Part shown: piece by piece, positions 11,201 through 20,735 of the stretch
Position numbering within the stretch: position 1 is the first letter of the stretch
Layout: every line of letters begins with the position of its first letter
Assembly: GCA_022828595.1 (NCBI GenBank)
Contig: JAKGHH010000003.1
Span: forward strand, 19,778,934-19,842,933
Reading direction: 5' to 3'
Origin: Nelumbo lutea
Lineage: Eukaryota > Streptophyta > Magnoliopsida > Proteales > Nelumbonaceae
Length of the DNA: 64,000 nt
Program-made: the position numbers and the translations under genes
The notes under the pieces: generated by a model
What the model was told of the DNA's origin: nothing
The model's input: the letters and a program-made list of their open reading frames with translations, nothing else
Database searches by the model: none

Positions 11201-13546
11201 AGGAGAATACCACTTGGGGTAAAAGGAAAATTTTTTAAAGTGGTTATAGACCAGCAATATTTCATGGAGCAGAGTGTTGGGTAGTTAGGAAACAAATCCA
11301 AAAAAAAGAAGAGTATACTAAAGATGTGAATGTTGAAGTGGATGAATAGAGAGACAAGAAAGAATAGGATAAGAAAATGATCATGTTCCTATAAATCTTG
11401 GAGTAGCCTTGATAAGTGAAAAAGGAGGTAACCTAAGATGGTTTAGTCATGTGCAGAGAAGACCATCTACAACACTGGTAAGAAAATGAGGCCTGTTGCA
11501 AGTTGAAGGATCTAGAAGAGCTAGGGGCAAGCCAAGAAGAACATAACTAGAAGTAATGAGAAATGGTCCGAGGGCCTATATTTAACAGTGGATATGGAAT
11601 CCGAATGTAGTAGAGTGGCAGAAAAGATTCATGCAACCTATCTCATATAGTTGGATAAGACTTTGCTGAGTTGAGTATGGAACAGTAGTCCTTGAAGCAT
11701 CATCGGAAGGTTCATCCAGGTCAGTTGTCTGTGTTCCTATATGCGGGTGCATGTTTTCTCTCTTGGTCATTTTTTAGTTCTAAAAGACATTGGTTTGAAA
11801 GAGTGACTTGAGTAATTACTATGTCTAGCCAAACATTTTCTCAAAATTGATCGATTTCAGTTAAAATAGAGGATAAAAAAGCAAGATTGCCTAATACACT
11901 CTACTCTGAACTAATTTGTCAGATTCCTCCAAGAACACGTCTGTAAGGGCCCATTTCATTAAGAAATCATGAGACTCTCTCTCTTGACCATCCCAATTTT
12001 GTGAAAATAAAATTTATGCATTCAATGAATCAATGTCACAGCTTTAAAAGCCAGTTAGCTTGAGGTTAATCACCAACATTACAAGAATAACAATCTGGCT
12101 GGTGTAGTGGTATGTATATTTATTATTTTTCTTTCATGTTAAAGATTTATTAATCAAATAGTCAACAAAAACCTGATATTTGGTCTGTATAGCATTTCTG
12201 GGTCGCTTGCCACCTAATTCGGCCCCTATAATGTCTGCATACACATTATGTAACAGCGACCAAAGTGGTCTTTTAAAAGTTAAAACTGGTAAGCAAGTCA
12301 TATACTGGTAGAAGATGGGATGCTCACCATGATGGTGACCATTAGAAATGTTATAAAATGAATTGGAGAATGGAGTTCCAAGTGGTCTGAAAGTGTTTTT
12401 TTCAGGACTTGCAAAACCATTTTTATGTGGGAAAGGCCAAAGATGGGAATAGTACTGACAACAGGATATGGAGTAGTTTCTATGGTAGAAAGCAGAAATG
12501 GGAGATCATAGGATTGGGGTTGGTTAGGACTGGGCAAGAAACAAATGAAAATTTTTGTTTCTCTTTGTAGGCTGTAGGTGGTATAAGCACCCCCTTTCTT
12601 GATGTACGGCATTATATTGTTTAGGTGGGAGGTAGCAGGGAAGGCAATGATCACGAATAGATTGTTCAACTCTGGTATTTGTATTGTCATTATGAAATCC
12701 TTTTACCTCACTGGGTATGAAGAATCCAAGGTGTTAAATACTGTACAGCTTCAGTGGCACCTTTTTTGAATTTCGTTATTTTATGTAGTGCTAGTTCCAG
12801 TAGGGAGCTGAAATATAGTAGTGTAGTCCTCATCAGTTGCTGGAATCTGTCCAAATTGGCAACTTGTCTGATGCAGGGGATTCTTTGATTCAAGAGATTT
12901 TAGTAGTCATGAGCAACATGTGCTTTGATACTAGGCATTTAACAAACCAATGCAACTCAATCCATTCACCTACATATTGCCTCAACTAAGATGATTACAT
13001 AGAAATGAGCCTCTACTAATGCCTACTTCCATAGATAGTTGGTTCTTGTTTTTAAATGCTTCAAATAGCAGTTACTGGTGTTACACTGTTACTTATAGGT
13101 TCTACACAAATCCTAACAAGTTCCTTTCCTTTTTTGTTCCATTAATATTGGATTCAGATTGCGTGTTTGTATGCCTATTTCTTTTCTGTTTTTTTTCGAG
13201 GTCTACATTTATAAAAGATATTTATAACTCTGCAAATGAACAAAGAGCTAAAACTCCTGCTAGTTTTCAAAATTACTCCAGCTAGAAATCTACCAGGTAC
13301 TAAATTGGTTTTCATGCTTAATAAACTGTTTGCAGTTCCCAAGTTCATGGCCAATTAGGTTCTAAAAATTGGGAAGGAATAAATTTGATGATGATGATGA
13401 ACAAATAGTAGTGACAAAGCTTAAAACTTATTTTCCTGTTCTCATCATGCTTTCAATTTGAATTTTTACCATTATTTTATTATTCATTTGACTTTTCTTT
13501 CATCTGCTCCCTTTTCTAGGTAATGGAATTTGATGAAACGACTTGA
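5220..13546 (+). CDS. RING-H2 E3 ubiquitin ligase, At3g02290-like
   Basis: Four coding exons join in phase: 5220-5339, 7394-7823, 8027-8136 and 13520-13546, giving 228 residues, all with GT-AG introns. The N-terminus MGAVCCCLR has Gly2 and a Cys cluster, which suggests N-myristoylation and palmitoylation and hence membrane attachment (inference). The middle is Ser-rich and polar (SPPRPLPYDADPRCFR, SSEDEDVCPTC). The C-terminal RING-H2 starts near Cys178 with CPTC, then CSHHFHLGC and CPVC, all eight zinc ligands present. It ends VMEFDETT. Length and motif order match the plant family of Arabidopsis At3g02290, which by family transfers ubiquitin from an E2 to substrates; the substrate is unknown. 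Untranslated 5' exons probably lie near 4141-4234 and 4950-5219. Intron 3 is 5.4 kb and filled with transposon relics. Confidence 0.9.
5435..5452. repeat. SINE target-site duplication, left copy
   Basis: AATCTCTAAATGTATGCT occurs here and again, identically, at 5572-5589, directly flanking the SINE. Confidence 0.9.
5453..5571 (+). mobile_element. tRNA-derived SINE, 119 bp, in intron 1 of the RING gene
   Basis: A compact element lies between two perfect 18-bp direct repeats. It contains a box A-like segment GCGGGTTGGTAAGG near 5467 and a good box B GGATCAAATCC near 5499, the internal RNA polymerase III promoter of tRNA-derived SINEs. It ends in an A-rich tail (AAAAGAAAAAAAAAG). It is in the sense orientation of the host gene. 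The perfect duplication suggests a fairly recent insertion. Confidence 0.85.
5572..5589. repeat. SINE target-site duplication, right copy
   Basis: Identical to 5435-5452; it follows the A-rich tail of the SINE. Confidence 0.9.
6659..7011 (+). mobile_element. LTR plus primer-binding-site relic in intron 1 of the RING gene
   Basis: The stretch begins TGTTAAGACCC, has a CT-rich block (6900-6950) and ends at TGGTTCTATCAGAGTGC. That end resembles the initiator-Met tRNA primer site TGGTATCAGAGC, with an extra TTC. I read it as one LTR with its adjoining primer site, from a TRIM or copia element that lost the rest. No second LTR or target duplication is visible, so the boundaries are approximate. 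Confidence 0.5.
8499..8615. mobile_element. Short MITE with GGGGTGCAA termini and TA duplication
   Basis: This is a 117-bp element with perfect inverted ends GGGGTGCAA / TTGCACCCC, flanked on both sides by TA. The TA target suggests a Tc1/mariner-type (Stowaway-like) MITE. It lies in intron 3 of the RING gene. Confidence 0.65.
8616..10543. other. Intron 3 DNA without recognised content
   Basis: Apart from homopolymer runs (for example T11 near 9500) I see no feature. The short minus-strand frames at 9566-9841 show no recognisable motif. Confidence 0.4.
10547..10842. mobile_element. PIF/Harbinger-like MITE with TAA duplication
   Basis: This is a 296-bp element with inverted ends of about 21 bp: CGCTAAGTTTGGGAGTGCTTA on the left and its complement, starting GGCTAAGTTTGGG, on the right. 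TAA flanks both ends (10544-10546 and 10843-10845). The inside is rich in AAGCACTTATT-type repeats in both orientations, so it could fold into a hairpin. The ends also resemble some hAT MITEs, but no 8-bp duplication is visible. Confidence 0.75.
10855..11690 (+). pseudogene. LINE reverse transcriptase C-terminal remnant in intron 3
   Basis: Translated in several frames, this stretch follows the C-terminal part of a plant LINE polymerase: VPWCILLANKMVLIDE (normally ADDIVLID, so the catalytic aspartates are lost), then RIRVGWMKW, DRRIPLGVKGKFFK, RWFSHVQRRP, GKPRRT and a final YSWIRLC.VEYG. Many stops and frameshifts are present. It is sense to the RING gene and probably 5'-truncated, as is usual for LINE copies. 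Confidence 0.75.
11691..13519. other. Remainder of RING intron 3, no recognised content
   Basis: No coding or repeat structure could be supported. The minus-strand frames at 12298-12690 and 12708-12893 lack recognisable motifs. The stretch ends with the polypyrimidine tract and CTAG acceptor used by exon 4. Confidence 0.4.
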
Positions 13547-13801
13547 TCTTACCCTAAAGTTCGTATTGTGAACAATGACCGAAGGCAAACTGAAGTAAGG
13601 GGAAAATACAAAAGAAACTGTAAATTCTCTGTGAATAGCCCTGGTAAAAAAATGGTTGTATTTGCATAATGCTAATACAAGTAAATGCTTTTCCACAACT
13701 CTCTCACACACACGGGTTGCCAACTGAAATGTTGACTGAATTCATGGTCACGTGGTAGATGATCAAAAGTCAAAACCGAACATTTGAAGCTAGTTCTCTA
13801 A

Positions 13802-14066
13802 GGGTCTGTGTGATTTGTGGTGGGAATCGGAATTGTCTATTCCCCTTCTTGTTTGAGGATTGGTAGGTAAAAGTGACAAGGTTTGGGCTTTCGGGGTTTT
13901 TTAAGTTACTAGTCTTTTCTATTTTTGGCTGGCTGGAATGAGATTTCCATTCATAGGGTGGAAGCGAGAATGACCATCCCTTCAAATGGGATGCCATACC
14001 ACTAGGAATGGGAATTGGAATCCCATTCCGGTTCTATACCTTTATTCCTAGGAACCAAATGGATCT
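13802..14066. mobile_element. MITE, GGGTCTGTGTGATTTG family
   Basis: It begins GGGTCTGTGTGATTTG after a TAA and ends CCAAATGGATCT before another TAA. The inside is built from GGAAT / ATTCC words in both orientations. The same leading segment recurs at 23346, so it is a repeated family, probably PIF/Harbinger-like. The inverted ends are imperfect. Confidence 0.55.
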
Positions 14067-14069
14067 TAA

Positions 14070-14425
14070 GGCTCTCTTCGCATTTTGGGAAATAACTGAC
14101 CTGGGTAAGTTCATTTACCCATGCTTTTTAATTTCCTAGTTAAATAAGAAATTGATCAATTTAGACATAAAAGCCATTATTAAAAGGGACAATTTTGTTC
14201 TATTTAAGTGTTGGTAACTTTTCCCTAAGTGGGAATATTATCCACCTGGGAGATGGGTTTTACTTATCCAATTAAATGATATCCAGGGAAAATAAATTTT
14301 CTAGACCCCATGTAAATCTAAAAAAAGAGCATAATTATCTTGGTCAATGAAAAACAAAATCTTATTGATCAACTTTCTTCCCTCTCAAAAAAAAAAAAAA
14401 AGAAAAAAGAAAAAAGAATGGGCCC
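14070..14425 (+). mobile_element. PIF/Harbinger-like MITE, copy 1 of a two-copy family
   Basis: A 356-bp element flanked by TAA at 14067-14069 and 14426-14428. Its ends are inverted and related (GGCTCTCTTCGCATTTT against GGGCCCATTCTTTTTTC). It aligns along most of its length with the reverse complement of 25186-25517: shared blocks include GGGTAAGTxCATTTACCCATG, CTTTTCCCTAxxTGGGAA and AACTTTCxxCCCTCTCAAA. A long A-rich tract lies near the right end. It abuts the MITE on its left, sharing the TTAA. Confidence 0.75.
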
Positions 14426-15640
14426 TAATATGGCTTTTGTTTACCTGTAAAATTTGGATTCAACTTAGAGGTTGGTATATCAACCAAAACCTTCTAAGCC
14501 TTTTTTTTTTTTATTTGGCAAAATTGACAATTATTGTTCGACACATGGTGAGGTAGTGAATTCTTCTCAAATCGTTTTTCCAAATTTAACTTTCATAGTT
14601 TCAGTATTTTTAAATTTCCCGTTGTATCTTTGGATAAAATCTTGGCCATCAAACGAGTCTAACATGATTGTATTTGGGGTTGGGTCTTATGTGAAGAAGA
14701 GAATAGAGCAATTGCAAAGAAAATAGAGAAAAACACAGATTTATGTGGTTCTTTGTATTGGGTAGATGCCCAGGGATGAACCCTCTCTGCGAAGTTTCAT
14801 TACTTCAAATCAATTGTTACAACAATCTTGGATACCCTAATTCGATTCCAACTGATCAAAATACCCTATATGGCTTTGTGTGGACATTGCGCATATTGTC
14901 TGATCTGGGCGATTCACTCCCGGAGGCCGGAACCCATGAAGCTGGGAGCTCGGGCTTGCTCACCTCTCTGCTTCGATAGAATGCCCCTTCTCCCGGTGTA
15001 GTCGACTACTCGAATCCATGGATATAAATTTTTGCCTGTCACGCAATCCAAGAGAATGATAGTCATGGATACAAATTCTTCCAAGGTAATCGTTACGTTT
15101 CGTGTCATACGTATCAATGTTTGTTTTGTTAAATCACCGACTTGATTTTTTTCGTTCCTATTTTTTTGGGAGACCAACTGGCCACAAGGAGAGGGTTCCA
15201 ACTTGAAACTTAATCGAAGGTGCCCCATGACCAACACAATTTGGGAGGTGGGAACAGGAGTCTGTTTACCTTGAATCTGTTGAGGATTGATACAAGAAAG
15301 TGGGCTTCATTCATTCCATTCCTTGGATTTTAGGCTTATTAAATGATATTAAGTCTACAAGTTTGGCAATTGGTAGTGGGATCGATCCCATCATAACGAA
15401 TCAGTCAAAATATCCTGGTTTGACTATGATATGAGAAAGATAGATATCCAAAAAATGTTTGACCAATCAACTGGAATCATAAATGTGGTAGTCAATCAAG
15501 TGTTATTTGTCAAAATTCATAGATGGATTTGATTGGTCAAAACTAGTTCTATACCATGTCTTTTCCACATCATAGATTTTTCCTATACCATTACTAGATA
15601 GATTCTTGATGTGTTTATTGTTTATTGGGTTTCATACCCC
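14426..15640. other. Repetitive DNA with an LTR-like segment
   Basis: The part around 14720-14830 (AACACAGATTTATGTGGTTC, then CCCAGGGATGAACCC) resembles the segment ACACAAGAATTTACGTGGTTC seen in many plant TRIM/LTR elements. No ends or second LTR could be found, so I do not name an element. No coding potential is evident. Confidence 0.3.
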
Positions 15641-17230
15641 ATATACATGCCTTGTTGCTTACAGCAAACTTGATGGGGTTAAGCCCAGCAGCAATGTTAT
15701 TATTATTTTTTTGATGGAACCGGAAGGGACTACATAGAACGGGGGGTAGCACGTCCCCAAAAGTTAACATAGCAAATAGCAATTAAACCCCTAGGAGTGG
15801 AACTATTGTAAACTTCATTAGAATGTGCATGATTAGCAAGCCAATCTAAAAGCCATGTTCCCCTCTCTGAAGACTTGATGGTAATCCACCATTCCACCAA
15901 GCCTCTCAAACAGTGCCCTGCAGCTTTCAATAATCGGCTTCACTCTCCACGGGGGGTTGGTAGCACTCTTCAGAATCGATCACCAGCTTAGAATCACCCT
16001 CAATGATAATGAACCTATTAAGAAAATTAAGAGCAAATTGTGGGCTTCCCATGCAGCTCATGCCTTTGCCACATTGACAGTAAAAAGGCCTAGTTTATAA
16101 GCCTTGAAGTCCAATATTCGGCCCGTATGGTCTCTAGCTATTCAAGCTATCACACAGCTACCATTAATACAAGAAGCATCAAAATTGACTTTAATGACCT
16201 CTAATACAGGACTTTACCATCTAATAGGAATAATTTCTCTTTTCGTTTGATCAATCACATCCCTTTCCTCACTAACTTGGATCTTAGCCTAGGAATTTCA
16301 CGCTCAATAATAATGGGAGGAGCCACATTTCTTTTATCAAAATCCCTATCATTACGGTTTTTCCAAAGTTGCTAGAGAAGCAACATAAATTTTTCCTTTC
16401 TATAAGGACAACTAATTGATCCCCACCTTCATTACTAGAAACGAGGCTCCACCAATCACGGACAGAACCATTTATGTCGGTAGGAACCTTAACTGAGTCT
16501 CTATTACCCAACCATTGAGGTTTGTGTCTTCTTCATCCCCACAAATCTCACAGGATCTATCAATATCCATCCCTTTTGTGATTGCAATTTCTTAGTGGGA
16601 AGTTTGTTTTTGAGAAGTAGGTAAATGAAATATTTGTATTTTGGAGGGGTTTTCATGCCCCATATTTTATTTGTTCCATCAATAGATCTCAAGTCATGGC
16701 CATGCATTAAACATGCCTCATTATATGCAGTTTTAATGTAGTATTCCCCATTTGGATTGGGCCTCCAGATTCATTTATCTTCTACATCATCCAAGGGGAT
16801 AAAGATGAGCTTAATCTTGTTCCATACTGAAGAGGGAACAAGGTTTCTAATTTTTGATGCATCCCAAGTGAGTTGTTCTTTGTCAATCACCTCACTCACT
16901 TTTAGATCAATATTTGAGATCAAGTTTTCATCAACTGAATTGATAAGGGCCTTACCATCCACCCAATTATCCAGTCAAAACCTAGTAGAGTTGCCATTAC
17001 CAATAACAACTCTAGTCCCTCTCTTAATTAACTCCCTAGAGGAAAGAATGCCTTTCCAAGCCCAAGAGTACCCTTTCTAACTGGCCATAGCCAAGAAATT
17101 TGTATTCCTTAAGTATTTTTGATTCACCACTTGAACCCAAAGATTATCTTTTTATTTAGAATTCTCCTCCCAGTTTGGCCAAATTTTTCTGATTAAACCA
17201 CCACCAATTTTTAATACCTATCATAGTTTG
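15640..17230 (-). pseudogene. LINE ORF2 C-terminal remnant (zf-RVT and RNase H-like)
   Basis: Read from high to low coordinates, this is the end of a plant LINE polyprotein in broken frames. SNIDLKVSEVIDKEQLTWD and VWNKIKLIFIPLDD come first (16960-16770). Then comes the RT zinc-binding domain, IWGMKTPPKYKYFIYLLLK and NKLPTKKLQSQKGW with DPVRFVG (16700-16510). A divergent RNase H-like segment follows (NFDASCINGS near 16190, LADWLANHAH-type near 15840). Frameshifts and stops are frequent. It is the opposite strand to the LINE piece at 10.9-11.7 kb. Confidence 0.75.
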
Positions 17231-17612
17231 ATTTTTAGAGGTAGACTATAGCCCGAAAGGTGAATGGTTTTACACCTTTCCCGAGTGTTTGCGCTCCTTC
17301 TTGGCTTCTTGTATTAGTTCTCCTTGGAATGAATTCGTGTTTTACAAAAAAAAAGACTAAATGGATTAATGTACAATCAAATTATGGGCTGTTCCTCCAC
17401 GAAGAGAACACAAGCTCACACTGGAGATGGATCATGGGTGTGGTAATGGAGCTTAAGTTATCTAGGAATCTCCATGTGGCAATTTTATTAAGATTGAGTT
17501 CAAAATGGCTCAACCAACTAATTTTTGCTTGATCAATTTTTAATCTAAAAGGTATATGAGTTGGAGTCGTCACAGCGAATGTTCATAGCCGAACTCACAT
17601 CTGCTGCAATTA

Positions 17613-17740
17613 GACCTGTTCATGGGCTAGTCTTGATTTGAGCTTTTACCAAAATTTGAATGGACCCAACTCGAAACCCAAGCTTGAAGTAGTATAAAAA
17701 ATTCACGGGCCAAGCCCAACGCCCAGCCTATGAACAGGTC
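17613..17740. mobile_element. Short MITE with GACCTGTTCATxGGCT termini
   Basis: This 128-bp stretch is bounded by inverted repeats of 16 bp with one mismatch: 17613-17628 and 17725-17740. No convincing target duplication is seen. The inside has the GGCCCAA-type words found in many small plant MITEs. Confidence 0.6.
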
Positions 17741-17793
17741 CAGCTCGCTACCTGTGACCTCCAATGAAATTCAAACATACCGGCATTTTATTG

Positions 17794-18150
17794 GTAGGGA
17801 TGTAAACAAATTGGATCGGATTCAAATCAAGGTATATCTGAATCCGATTAAGGAGAGATCTGATCTGATCAGATCTCATAAAAATAAAATAGAACAATTT
17901 AAATAAAAAAAACACAAAAAATATACAAATATATTTTCAATTATTTTGATCATATATATACATGTTTTCTTATTAAAAAATAAATAATATGATAAATTTA
18001 TAAAAATATAATATAAATAATATATTTATAAATTAATAAATAAATACATAATATATATAGGGGGTTGATCCGAATCCGATCAAAGACCCGAGATTTAAAT
18101 TCAACAAAATAGAACCGGATCAGATCATCCATTTGCACACCTGTCACTGG
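17794..18150. mobile_element. Probable MITE with GGATCGGATT-type inverted words
   Basis: The left part (GGGATGTAAACAAATTGGAT, then ATCTGAATCCGATTAAGG) and the right part (CCGAATCCGATC, then GATCAGATCATCCATTTGCA) are imperfect inverted repeats around a very AT-rich core (17870-18060). Ends are approximate and no duplication was found. Confidence 0.45.
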
Positions 18151-18259
18151 GACTTGCATGTGACGAGGGTCGCAGCAGATTTTTTTCTTTCTCCTCAGAG
18201 CCTTCGATTATTCCATTTATATGTTTAGCTCGGTCCTTTTATCATTGTTTTCCCTCCAA

Positions 18260-18269
<10 letters not shown>

Positions 18270-18297
<28 letters not shown>
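18270..18297. repeat. (CT)n microsatellite
   Basis: About 14 uninterrupted CT dinucleotides within a longer pyrimidine tract. Confidence 0.9.
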
Positions 18298-18299
<2 letters not shown>

Positions 18300-18301
<2 letters not shown>

Positions 18302-19215
18302 GTTATTAAAAATATAAATTATAATGTAAAGCTTGATATTATAAAATGGCATGAATTATGACCCAATAAACCAGGTTGAACAGTTTAATGATTTGAACGT
18401 CAAAGCTTTGATTATAATTATTATACCTGTTTGAAAACAAATTGATTCTCAAAATAAAATTTGTTTTTGTTTGATAATATATCTGTTTTCATATGATTAT
18501 TAAATATCGTGTTTCATTTTTTATGCCTACGAATTTTTTTTTTTGTTTTAAAAATCATTAGTTTGATAGTTTCAAAATCAAAGCATAGTTCAAAGAATGT
18601 GTATGCTTTCTTTATTTATGTATTTTTGCTAATGCTAATGTTGCAATTTAAAAAACAAATAAAAATAAAAAAAAATTAATGTTATAAAACACCCCTTATG
18701 TTTTGGGTCGAAGACTCCAGGTGACGGGTTGAATGGTTCAACCACCCGTATCAAACGATGGTTTGAAAACATTGGATCAAATTGGAGTTAGGTGTTGAAA
18801 TTAAAAAACAGGGTGGAGTACCCCCCAAAAGACTCACACCCCCCAAAAGACTCACAGCGTAAATCCATTTTAAGTATCTGAAACGGGCTACAATTAGCCC
18901 ATCCTCCAAACCCGGCCATAACCCTCCCAACCCTGATTTGATCCCAAGTCTCCACTATAACTAGCAACTAGTCAGTTGGCATTATGCACACATTTGTTCC
19001 ATTAACCTCAGTAGTATAGACTTATAAGAAATCAAAATAATAGCATACTTGTAAGTGCCCTGCTTGGGTTGTCTCACATTTATAGCTTGGACTAAAACCT
19101 GCAAGCTATATAAGATTGGTCAACTTCACTCTATAATATATGGAGGGAATTGATGGGATCTCATGCTCCAAAAGAATAATAGCAAGAGGGGTCAATTTAT
19201 ATTGCTTTAAATAGG
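18300..19215. other. AT-rich intergenic DNA
   Basis: No gene. Around 18715-18785 the segment GGTTGAATGGTTCAACCAC with GTTTGAAAACATTGGATC resembles the right end of the hAT-type MITE at 57.1-57.7 kb, so a degraded relative may be present. A duplicated CCCCCCAAAAGACTCACA phrase sits near 18820-18855. Confidence 0.35.
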
Positions 19216-19224
19216 CCTCTTTAT

Positions 19225-19495
19225 AAAAGGAACAATTGATTCAGAAATCAATTTGAAAGTGAAAAGACTTTCGTTATTTGAAGAAAAAAAGGAACAATTG
19301 ATTCAGAAAACCAAGCGAACTATTTAAAATTTTTATTCGATGGATTACAGGTGATCCAAATGATCAAACAATTAGAAAAAAAAAATCTATTGAAATAAAA
19401 GAAATCCGTAAAAAAGTCCCTCAAGGATCATACAAATTAATCGACTATTTAGAACAAGAGGAGGTGGAAGGCGAGGAAGAAGCGATGGCCTACCC
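19225..19495 (+). pseudogene. Nuclear copy of a chloroplast ycf1 (TIC214) fragment
   Basis: From about 19328 the plus strand reads FIRWITGDPNDQTIRKKK, then EIKEIRKKVPQGSYKLIDYL and EQEEVEGEEEAMA. This strongly resembles the plastid ycf1 segment around KKVPRWSYKLIDELEQ, upstream of its conserved C-terminus. The upstream 100 bases are also ycf1-like (EQLIQKTKRT) but in a shifted frame, and GGAACAATTGATTCAGAAA occurs twice. The match is short, interrupted and surrounded by nuclear repeats, so it is a plastid-to-nucleus transfer and not a gene. Limits are approximate. Confidence 0.65.
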
Positions 19496-20640
19496 ATCAA
19501 GGAATGTGAAGAATTCTAGATATATAAACTACACCCCTTTCTAGTTGATCTCCTGCTCAACTGGGAGTTTTGTAAAAACAAATCACTGAAAGGTTAGTGG
19601 TTTACAAACCACCTTCATTCTAACACACATATAATGGTTGCAATCTTGTTGATCAAGAGGGTTGAAAAGAAGAGCACAAATCATGAAAACAGTACCAATC
19701 CAATCAAAATTTAAAACAGATCATCTAGTGTTTTGAGTTAAAAAACTAAATAAATAAACTATGGTTATTTATGTATTTTATTAATGGTGGTCACAAGAAT
19801 TTGTATGACCATTGTCATGGTTGTATATATGGGTTCCAATTTAGTTAGCTGATAATCATAATCTTATTGACCTTTAGATCATATTGCAGCCAATTGTAAT
19901 TTCTAACAAATATTGCATCCTGATATCTATTTTATTTATTTTTAATAATGAATGCTCTTGTCCTTTGTCATCCCCATGCCCTACCACCATGTACAATCCG
20001 AATAGCAACTGATGAAAGCTCTTGGCTGTTTGGGGAAGAAACAGAGTCGGCTGTCTAGCTTTATTTTCTTTATCTAAATATTGATTAATTGCAATTACTG
20101 TTTTGCCCCACACTCAGGCTAATGTGTCATCCACATGATGACACCCAGACTTCACATGTATTTAGAATATACGTCTAGTTCATGTAGCAAACAATAGGAA
20201 TTTAATTAATGATTTGATCACGGTCTAATATAATTATGGTGAACTTTATCTATTCACGGATCGATCAGAATGCCATTTATATATTATTAATAAAATGAAC
20301 CAAAATGCTTTTGAAATTTTATGGGAATTCTGGTTATGAATCTTATGACTATATATGATACCTGCAGGCCCTGAATGGTTGATTCTCATATATAATAATA
20401 TAAATTATTAATTATGAAATTGCAGGTCTAGTGTGTGAGCTATATATACTCAACTCAACCAAACCAAGCCTTAAAATTACAAAAGGGGTCGGCTATAGGA
20501 AACCTGTCTTCAACATATATATTCCAAACTTCACTCACTAATATAAAGGGTGCTATATATATATATATTCTCTCTCTCTCTGATACAATTATTATATCCA
20601 TGTATCAGCAGGAAGCAGGTTGATCGGATCAGCCTACCTC
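19496..20640. other. Intergenic DNA downstream of the receptor kinase
   Basis: AT-rich, with a short AT/CT simple repeat near 20555-20580. No gene is supported. The right end presumably holds the 3' untranslated region and polyadenylation site of the minus-strand receptor kinase gene. Confidence 0.4.
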
Positions 20641-20735
20641 TGATCGAGCTTAATTAACGCCCCATTGCCGCCACTGGAAACATGATCGAGCACTAGCGTT
20701 TTCATGGGTGAGATCACGTAGTAGTAGTCCACTGA

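Noticed and set aside
12298..12690. Minus-strand frame of 130 codons in RING intron 3
   Set aside because: No motif, no splice context, and position in a repeat-rich intron; likely chance.
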